From contig NZ_JALPVL010000014.1 of the NCBI RefSeq assembly GCF_023544465.1, positions 62,001 through 126,000 on the forward strand: a DNA stretch of 64,000 nucleotides. Direction: 5' to 3'. Positions 1-7,700 of this stretch are shown here, piece by piece. Every line of letters begins with the position of its first letter. The first letter of the stretch is position 1. Under the pieces are notes generated by a model. The model did not search any database. It worked only from the letters and a program-made list of their open reading frames with translations, and was not told where the DNA came from. Origin of the DNA: Paractinoplanes maris. GTDB taxonomy: Bacteria; Actinomycetota; Actinomycetes; Mycobacteriales; Micromonosporaceae. The translations under genes were made by a program, and so were the position numbers.

Positions 1-1
1 C

Positions 2-673
2 GCCGAGGACCGGATCAAGGAACGCGGCAATCCGTACCTGGCCGGGGTCGGGCTCCGCATCGAGGCCGCCCGGGTCGGGCACGGCATCGAGTTCCGCCCC
101 GGCGTCGAACCGGGCCGGCTGCCCCCGGCGTTCGTCGCGGCGACGGAGGAAGGCGTGCGCACCGCCCTGCGCCACGGCCGGAACGGCTGGCCGGTCACCG
201 ACGGCACGGTCACCATGACGTCGTCGCAGTACTGGCCGCGGCAGAGCCGGCCGCACCAGAGGTTCGACAAGTCGATCTCGAGCGTGGCCGCCGATTTCCG
301 CCACCTGGCCCAGGTCGTGGTGGCCGCGGCCCTGCACCGGGCCGGCACCCGGGTCTGCCAGCCGTTCGAACGCTTCGACGTCAACCTCCCGCACCAGAGT
401 TTCGACACCGTGACAGCCCTGCTGGGCCGGGCCGGCGCGGTCATCGACGACACCGCCGCGGCCGGCGGATACCTGGAGGTGAGCGGCACCCTGCCCTCGG
501 CCCGGATCCCGCTGGTGGTCGCCGCCCTGCCCGATCTGACCGGCGGCGAAGCCGTCCTGACCACCCACTTCGACCACTACGCCCCGGTCACGGGCGAGGC
601 CCCACCGACCCTCCCCCGCCGCGGCCCCGACCCCGCCGACCGCGAGGAGTGGTTCCGCGCCGTACCCCGCTAG
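2..673 (+). CDS. C-terminal part of a Tet(M)/Otr(A)-type ribosomal protection GTPase (5' end outside window)
   Basis: The frame is open from base 2 and ends at a TAG at 671-673, giving about 223 residues of a longer protein. The visible part matches domains IV and V of EF-G paralogues that protect the ribosome from tetracycline. It holds NPYLAGVGLRIE, then GWPVTDGTVTMTSSQYW, a DFRHLAQVV segment and a C-terminal GGEAVLTTHFDHYAPVTGE strand, in the order seen in Tet(M), Tet(W) and Otr(A). The G domain lies upstream of the window, so GTPase motifs cannot be checked. Such factors bind the A-site region of the ribosome and dislodge tetracyclines. Actinomycetes also carry chromosomal relatives with no proven resistance role. 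The stop sits 5 bp from a convergent gene remnant. Confidence 0.8.
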   Translation, partial: AEDRIKERGNPYLAGVGLRIEAARVGHGIEFRPGVEPGRLPPAFVAATEEGVRTALRHGRNGWPVTDGTVTMTSSQYWPRQSRPHQRFDKSISSVAADFRHLAQVVVAAALHRAGTRVCQPFERFDVNLPHQSFDTVTALLGRAGAVIDDTAAAGGYLEVSGTLPSARIPLVVAALPDLTGGEAVLTTHFDHYAPVTGEAPPTLPRRGPDPADREEWFRAVPR

Positions 674-677
674 CGCG

Positions 678-990
678 TCACGCCGCCGGCGTCCGGATCT
701 CCGGAAGGTCCTGGTCGGTGCGGGCGACCTGGGTGAGCTTGGCCGTCAGCGGCGCGAGCAATGCCGAGGTCATCGCCTTGTCGGCCAGGCCCCGCACGGC
801 CAGGCCGAGCCGCGTCCGGGGATAGGCGAAGAGCTCGAAGCCGGGCAGCTTCTGGACGTCGTCGACCAGCGGCCGCATCCATTTCTCGTAAGCGGCGAGC
901 GGGTCGGCGCCGCGGCCGGCCAGCGTCTCCAGCGCCGGGCCGGAGGTCGCTGACCAACGGGGCCGCGCGGTCGCCGAGCCGAGTCGTCAT
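678..990 (-). pseudogene. Frameshifted remnant of the C-terminus of an FAD-dependent monooxygenase
   Basis: Two minus-strand frames must be joined to read a sensible peptide. It starts MTTRLGDRAAPLVSDL from the ATG at 990-988, then shifts frame near 935-950 into a stretch containing ADPLAAYEKWMRPLVDDVQ and ending ELFAYPRTRLGLAVRGLADK and ...EIRTPAA at a TGA at 678. The AAYEKxMRPLVDDVQ pattern is typical of the C-terminal helix of aromatic-ring hydroxylase-type FAD monooxygenases. The dinucleotide-binding N-terminal two thirds are absent, because the next gene begins divergently at 1038. A gene of only about 100 codons with a frameshift is best read as a decayed tail, possibly left when upstream sequence was deleted. 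A short functional protein cannot be excluded. Confidence 0.45.
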
Positions 991-1037
991 GGCGACATAT
1001 CAACCGTCGTCCGGATGGTTGCGGGAAGGATGACCGC

Positions 1038-3098
1038 ATGACTGTCAACGTCCGGGGGCGTTCCACGGTTGCCGGGCGATCGGTGGACGGGCCGCTGGAC
1101 CACCTGCGCACGATGGTCCGGGCGCTGCCGGTTCCCACCGCGCCGCTCACGTTTCCCAGCCGGGACGCGGCCCTGGGGCTGGCCCTGATGGACCTGTCGT
1201 TCCGGCTCGACCACCTGCCGCGGCTCTCGGAGCATCTGACGTTGATGGACCGCGGGCACATGAGCCGGACCATCAGCGTCGACGTCGACCTCGAGGAGAT
1301 CTCGGGACGGCTCCGGGACACGCTGATCGTGCCGGGCCAGCCGGTGCCGGGGGCCACCGCGTCGCTGTGGGTGCCGGTGTCCCGCTACAGCCGCCGGGAC
1401 CTGGCCCCGGTGGTCATCCGCGACTCGAACGGCGAGGTCGTGCCGCGGCTGTCGCACCGCGACGCCAACCGGGTCACCGCAGCGGCCTTCGTCAAGCTGC
1501 TGTTCATGCTGATCAACGCGCACGACGACGTCTCGGTGCCGGACAGCCCGATCCATCAGCTGCGGCACACCCACCAGCGGTCGCGCTGGCTGCTCGAGGC
1601 GGCCATCACTGAGCTGATCATGGTTGGGGCGCCGGCCGGTCAACGGCTGCACACCCCTCTTGATCACGCCGCCCGGCTGGCCGCCTCCCATCCCGTACGC
1701 GATCTCGCGCAAGCCGGTCTGGACGCGCTCTTCCCAGCCGGGCGCGGCGATCAGTTGCTCGTGCCGTTCGCCCGGCTCCTGCAGCTGGCCATCCGGCAGT
1801 ACATCCTCGTCGCGCAGCTCGGGCTGGACCGCCCGCGACGGTTCCTGACCTGGGACGCGCCGCTGCTGCCGGCCCAGCACCGCCCGGCACCGCTGCAGTC
1901 GCTGGCCAAGAACGTACTGCCGGTCAACCGCGAGTTCGTCGTGGAGTACGAGACCGAGATCCCGCGCTCGGTGAAGGCCTACCACCTGACCCTGGAGGTG
2001 CGGCAGGAGATCAGCGTCCGCCGGTTCGTGATGTCCAGCGACGTCGACGACGAGTTCGTCGAGGTGCTGGCCGAGGACCTGGAGTCGGTGGCCCGGCGGG
2101 CCGACCGGCTCGGCAGCCACCACAAGCTGCTCGAGCTCGAGCTGCAGAGCATCGCGTCGCGGCTCGCCGAGCTGGGCCGCCGCCGGCTGGTCGACCTGGC
2201 CGGCTACGAGGACTACCTGGCCCGCCTGCCCATCCCGGTCGGTCCCGGCTCGGCTCCCCCGCCGCCCCGGCTGACCGCCGACGAGGTCCTCACGGCGCTC
2301 TCAGCCGGCAACTGCTCGCTCGACGTGCTGGCCGCGTTCTGCGCGCACTACGCCGCCGACGGCCTGCAACATCTGGCCCGGAGCGGATTGGCCGGTCCGG
2401 GCCTGCGCAACATCGCCGCCGGGTTGCGGACGGTCCAGGCCGGCCGCGACGTCACCACCGACAACGACCCGCGCGAGCACGGCGCGCACGCGCACTGGCG
2501 GCGGCCCTCGGTCGAGCTCAGCCCGCAGTCCACCGAGCCGGTGCGGGTCTTCGCCTTCATGGCGCTGGCCGACGAGGCGCCGGCCCTGATCGAGAGCATC
2601 ACCCGGATGGTGGCCGGGCTGGCCCTGGTCGTGCTGGGCATCGGGACGCTGTTGTCGGGCGGGATCGCCTGGCTCTACTCGCCCGCGATCCCCGACAACT
2701 TCGTCCCCGAGCAGGCCGACGCCGTCGTCGCGGTGCTCCTGCTGGTGCCCGGCCTGCTGCTGGCCCGGCTCGACCTGCCGAGCACCAAATCGGTGCTGGG
2801 CCAGCTCCACAAGTTCCAGCGGACGCTGGCCGCCGCCTCGGTCGTGGTGACCACCGCGCTGGCCATCGTGGTCGGCACGGTGCGGTCGGACCACGAGATG
2901 ACCCGGCTCTTCCAGCTGGCGCTGGCCGTGCTGATCGTCATCCTGATCTGCTGCGTGTGCGAGTTCTACGCCCGGCGCATCCACCGCGGCAGCTCGGTGC
3001 CCCGGTCGGCCAAGGTGCCCCGCTGGCTCCGCGACGTGCGCCGGGCCAAACCCACCGTCGAGCCCGACGACTTCTTCGACGCCCGCGGCGAGGTGTGA
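1038..3098 (+). CDS. Uncharacterised 686-aa protein with four C-terminal membrane helices
   Basis: I do not recognise this family. The ATG follows a GGAAGGATGACC ribosome-binding site. The first 500 or so residues look cytosolic and mixed alpha/beta, with a segment near residues 290-310 (EFVVEYETEIPRSVKAYHL) followed by an acidic, helix-rich stretch. A Pro-rich patch (PGSAPPPPRL) lies near residue 410. Four hydrophobic segments follow at about residues 522-545, 561-580, 593-614 and 623-643, with a basic tail. The stop codon is followed after one base by the GTG of the next gene, so the two are almost certainly co-transcribed. The soluble-then-membrane layout suggests a membrane-tethered sensor or effector, but nothing in the sequence proves a role. 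Confidence 0.75.
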   Translation: MTVNVRGRSTVAGRSVDGPLDHLRTMVRALPVPTAPLTFPSRDAALGLALMDLSFRLDHLPRLSEHLTLMDRGHMSRTISVDVDLEEISGRLRDTLIVPGQPVPGATASLWVPVSRYSRRDLAPVVIRDSNGEVVPRLSHRDANRVTAAAFVKLLFMLINAHDDVSVPDSPIHQLRHTHQRSRWLLEAAITELIMVGAPAGQRLHTPLDHAARLAASHPVRDLAQAGLDALFPAGRGDQLLVPFARLLQLAIRQYILVAQLGLDRPRRFLTWDAPLLPAQHRPAPLQSLAKNVLPVNREFVVEYETEIPRSVKAYHLTLEVRQEISVRRFVMSSDVDDEFVEVLAEDLESVARRADRLGSHHKLLELELQSIASRLAELGRRRLVDLAGYEDYLARLPIPVGPGSAPPPPRLTADEVLTALSAGNCSLDVLAAFCAHYAADGLQHLARSGLAGPGLRNIAAGLRTVQAGRDVTTDNDPREHGAHAHWRRPSVELSPQSTEPVRVFAFMALADEAPALIESITRMVAGLALVVLGIGTLLSGGIAWLYSPAIPDNFVPEQADAVVAVLLLVPGLLLARLDLPSTKSVLGQLHKFQRTLAAASVVVTTALAIVVGTVRSDHEMTRLFQLALAVLIVILICCVCEFYARRIHRGSSVPRSAKVPRWLRDVRRAKPTVEPDDFFDARGEV

Positions 3099-3099
3099 G

Positions 3100-4620
3100 G
3101 TGACGTCACCGGTGAACTCCACCAAGTCGTCCGAACTGGCCCGGATAGCGGCCGAGGCGGCCGGCACCCACTTCTCCTCGGTGCAGTTCACGCTGACCCA
3201 CGGGCCGGCCAACGGCTCCCTGCCGATGCCGGTCATCGACCCCGACAAGGAGGACCCGAACGGCTGGCCGACCGACTTCTGCCACTTCAGCGCGGCCGGT
3301 CTGGCGGTGTCGACGTCGACCTGGCCGTCGGCGATGTCGGCGTTCAGCGGCCGGGTGCAGCTCGGCCCGGCCGAGGAGGCCGGCCCGGACGACACGTACT
3401 CCTACTTCGGCCACGCCGTGCCCAACCCGGGCTTCCTCAACCAGTCGACCCGCAAGGTCGAGGTGCTCATCACGCTGGGCACGGCCCACTGGTCGCCGAC
3501 CTATCGGGAAGCGCTCATGCAGGCGCTGATCATCGAGAAGCTGACCGGGCTGGCCGCCGAGCGCGACGCCCCGGTGCTGCACCTGCACACCCCGGTCGCC
3601 CCGGTCCCGCTGAGCATCAAGGCCGAGCGGGGCGACGGCTCCAACGAGAGGCTGCGCGACGCCATCGGGCCCTGCCTGCGGTTCTCGATCGGGGTCGATC
3701 CGCAGATGTCCGGGACGCGGCTGGACTTCGAGACCGAGCTGGCCGCGCTGGCCGAGGAGTACGGCTTCGGTCTCAAGCTCAACGACCAGCGCTTCAACCG
3801 CGTACGGGGTGACTGGTTCACGATCCGGGGCTTCGACCGCGAGCGGTACCGCCAGACCCGGGCCGCCCTCTTCCCGGACGCGCCGGTGCTGACGCCGAAG
3901 AGGGCGCTCATCGCGAGCGTGATCGGCCCGTCCCGGACCGGAACGACGACGGCGGCGGTGGCGGCGCTGCGAGCCCGCGGGATCGGGGTGCTGGCCGCGT
4001 CGATCTCCAGCATGCGCAAGACGACCTTCATCAATCTGGTGCTGCCGGTCACGGCCGACATCGCCGAGACGTACCCGCAGTGGTCGGGCGGCTGGCTGGA
4101 CGCGCTGCCGAGGTTGAGCGCGAGCGCCGGGCACCGGCTCGCCGTGGCCGACCAGCCGGACGAGAGCCTGATCGCCGACTGGAAGGTGGCAGTGAGCCCG
4201 GCGATGCGCTGCACCTACCCACCGTCGAGCCGCCAGACCGGCGCCACCTTCACCGGCCGGGTGCCCTACCCGATCTGGCTGTGGTGGCAACTTCCCCACC
4301 GTACGGTCGACACGCCCGCACTGCTGGCCGAGGTGCAGTCGGCGCTGCAACCGCACACGCGCCGCTGCGAGATCGCCTACGCCCAGTCGCGGCTGTGCCG
4401 GGGCGACGTGGTCCGCGGGCGGGCCAAGCTCATCGTCATGCTCTCGCAGGACCACCGCGACCACGCGGCGGTGCAGCGTTTGCTGACCGACGCCACCGAG
4501 GCGGCCCAGCTGCGGATCCGGGAGCGGCTGCCGGCGCTGGGCCGGGTCGACCCGAGCAAGGTCCGGCTCCGGCTGTCGCCCCGCGAGCGCTGGCTGACCT
4601 ATGCCGGGATCTCCGCCTAG
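3100..4620 (+). CDS. Uncharacterised 506-aa protein, second gene of a two-gene operon
   Basis: The GTG start lies one base after the upstream stop, so translation is probably coupled. The family is not recognised. Visible landmarks are an N-terminal segment HFSSVQFTLTHGPANGSLPM, Trp/Phe-rich motifs (GWPTDFCHFSAAGLAV, TYSYFGHAVPNPGF) and a central stretch IGPSRTGTTTAAVAALRARG. The last of these resembles a P-loop but has no Lys, so nucleotide binding should not be assumed. No membrane helices or signal peptide are evident. It most likely works with the membrane protein encoded just upstream. The next gene, a kinase-GGDEF fusion, starts about 145 bp downstream and may form a separate transcription unit. 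Confidence 0.72.
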   Translation: MTSPVNSTKSSELARIAAEAAGTHFSSVQFTLTHGPANGSLPMPVIDPDKEDPNGWPTDFCHFSAAGLAVSTSTWPSAMSAFSGRVQLGPAEEAGPDDTYSYFGHAVPNPGFLNQSTRKVEVLITLGTAHWSPTYREALMQALIIEKLTGLAAERDAPVLHLHTPVAPVPLSIKAERGDGSNERLRDAIGPCLRFSIGVDPQMSGTRLDFETELAALAEEYGFGLKLNDQRFNRVRGDWFTIRGFDRERYRQTRAALFPDAPVLTPKRALIASVIGPSRTGTTTAAVAALRARGIGVLAASISSMRKTTFINLVLPVTADIAETYPQWSGGWLDALPRLSASAGHRLAVADQPDESLIADWKVAVSPAMRCTYPPSSRQTGATFTGRVPYPIWLWWQLPHRTVDTPALLAEVQSALQPHTRRCEIAYAQSRLCRGDVVRGRAKLIVMLSQDHRDHAAVQRLLTDATEAAQLRIRERLPALGRVDPSKVRLRLSPRERWLTYAGISA

Positions 4621-4764
4621 TGGTGGCTTCGTGACGCTCCGCACGCACCGGATCGGGGAACTGCCCGGCCGGGGGATCCGCGTGGACCGATCCGCTGCCC
4701 ACGCTGGTGCGTGCCCGGGCCGAGGCGTACCGTCCGGATAGCTCGCCGGGACGGGAAGGACACG

Positions 4765-7700
4765 TTGACCGCGATCTTTGGCACGGCGCCGGGGTCACTC
4801 TCCGAATTCGAGGTGATCTCGGAGCTCGGCCGTGGCGCCGGGACGGTCGTCTACCGGGTCCGTCGCCGGGGCGGCGAGTATGCGTTGAAGGTGCTGTCCA
4901 CCTCGGATCGCAACACGCTCGCCGCCGTCCGGCGTGAGGCCGCGCTCCTCGGCTGCGTCGGCCATCCGCTGCTGCCGCGCATCTTCGAGGTCGGCGAGTC
5001 GGTGCAAGGGCCCTACCTGGTTCTCGAGTTCGTCGACGGCTCCCCGCTGTCCCAGGCGCTGCGCCGGGGGCCGCTCGACGAGGGCACGACCGTCCGGCTG
5101 GCCATCGACCTGGTGGCGCCGCTGGCCGCGGCGCACCGCGGCGGCCTGGTGCATCGCGACATCAAGCCAGACAACGTCATCATCGAGACGACCGGCACCG
5201 CCCGGCTGATCGATTTCGGACTGGCCGCCCGCGGCGGGGAGCAGGACGGCAGCGTCGCCGGGACCCTGTCCTACAGCGCCCCGGAGCAGACCGGCATGCT
5301 CAAGCGCCCGGTCGACGGCCGCTCCGATCTCTACTCGCTCGGGGTGCTGCTCTACGAGTGCGTCACCGGCGAATTGCCCTACCAGGCGCAGGACGTGGGT
5401 GAGCTCATCCGGTCGCACGCCACCGCGCCCATCCCGGACGCCCGGATCCGGCGCCCCGACCTGTCGGCCACCCTGGCCGCGGTCATCGCCACGCTGATGG
5501 CCAAGGATCCCGACGACCGCTATCAGAGCGGCGACAGCCTGCTGAGCGATCTGCGCCGGCTGGCCGAGCAGCCGGGCGCCGCCTTCCCGGTGGCGACCGA
5601 CCGGCGCGGCATCCAGCCCGGTGGCGCGGCCCTGCTGGTCGGCCGCGACCAGGAAGTGATCACCCTGGCCAACCGCTGGCTGCGGGCCCGTTCCGGCACC
5701 GGCGGGGCGGCCATCGTGGAGGGACCGGCCGGGGCGGGCAAGACCCGTCTCGTACGGGAACTGACCAACGCCGTCAAGGTGGACGGTGACCTGGTCCTGT
5801 ACGGCAAATGCGTGCCCGACGACCCGGTGCCGCTGGCGCCGCTGCGCGGAGCCGTCGAGCGCCATCTGCGCACTGTGGAACGGCTGCCCCGGTCCGAGCG
5901 CGACCACGCCGTGCAGCGGCTGCGCCGGGCCGCCGGGCGTGGCGGACCGCTGCTGCGCACCCTGTCCCCGCTGCTGGCCGATCTGGTGCAGATGCCCGAG
6001 ATCGACGAGCAGAATCGGCACGAGCAGTTCGTCCACGCGGTGGCGGCCTTCCTGATCGGGCTGGCCGACGAGTTCCAGGGTGCCGTGGTGCACCTCGACG
6101 ACGTGCAGTGGCTCGACGGCCCGACCCGCCGGGTGCTGCAACAGCTGACCAGCCGGCTGACCGCCACTCCCCTGCTGGTCATCGCGACCGGCCGGGACGG
6201 TGCCGATGACGCGGCGGCGCTGGACCGCTTCGGCGCCGACCTGGACACCACTCTCGACACCCGGATCACCCTCGGCCCGCTCGACCCGGGTGCGGTGGCC
6301 CAGCTGGTCGACGAGCACCTGGGCGCCGTGCAGCTGCCCGCCGAGCAGGTCCGCGAGCTGGCCGCCCGGGCCGGCGGCAACCCGTTCACGGTGGGCGAAT
6401 ACGTCCGGGCCGTGCTCGACGCCGGGCTGGTGTCGCCGTCGTGGGGTGAGTGGCGGCTCGACCTGGCCGGGCTCGACCGCATCGACGTGACCGGCGACGC
6501 GACCGACCTGGTGATGCAGCGCATCGACGGCCTCGGCGTGGAGAGCCGCCACCTGCTGATCGCCGGGGCCGCGGCCGGGCGCTGGTTCCCGGTCGACCTG
6601 GTGGCCGCGGTCTGCGACAGCGACCCGCGCCGGGTCCGGGGCCTGCTCACCGAGGCCGAGTCGCGGCGTCTGGTGACCGCCGCCGGGCCGGACGGCTACC
6701 GCTTCCTGCACGACCGGATCCGCGAGGCCCTGCTCGACGGGCTCGACGAGGCCACGGTGCGCCGGCTGCACCAGCGCATCGCCGAGGTGCTCGACGGCAC
6801 GGCCCTCAACGATCCCCGCTTCGTCTATGCCACCGCCCGGCACTACGCGCGGGGTGAGCCGGGCCGCAAACCCGAGCGGGTCTATCTGAGCGGCTACGCG
6901 GCGGGCCGGCTGGCGCTGGCCGAGCACGCGCCGGCCGAGGCCCGCCAGTTCCTCGAGGTCGCGGGCCGGGCGGCCGAGGCGGCCGGGCTGACCCCGCAGC
7001 CGGGGTTCTTCGTCGCGCTGGGGGCGAGCTGCGCGCGTACGGGCCGGTTCGCCGAGGCATTGCGGCACCTCGACCAGGCCCTGCGCGGTGAACCGGACAA
7101 GCTGCGCCGGGCCGAGATCCGGGCCCTGGTGGCGCTGGTCCACAACAGCGCCTGGAACCCGGACCGGGCGTTCGACGCGGTCCGCCGGGGGCTGTCCGAG
7201 CTGGGCCGGCCCCTGCCGCGGAGCCGGGCCGGGCTGGCCGTGACGACGCTCTGGTCGGTGCTGCTGGGACTGATCATCGGCCGCACCGGGCTGGGCTTCG
7301 GCACCGCCGACGGTCGCCGCCGCGAGCAGTACCGGCTGCAGGCGGTCCTCTACGACACCGCCACCTATTCGCTCTCGATGCGGATGCACCGGGTCATGCG
7401 GGCGGTGATGAGCCTGCGCGCCCTCCACCCGATCAACCGGCTCGGCCCGGGCCGCGAGTACGCCCAGCACATGGCCGGTCTGGGCGTGATCGCCGACGTG
7501 GGCGGCCGGCCCAAGTTCGCCGACCGGCTCTACGACCGGGCGGCCGCGGTCGCCGCCGAGATGGGCGACCCGGAGCTCATCGCCTACGTCGAGTGGAAAC
7601 GCGGCGTGGGCAACCACCTGGGCGGGCGCGACGAGGACGGGCAGATCTGGGGCCGGGTGCTGATCGAGCACGAGCGCTGGCTCGCGCTGGGCGACTACCT

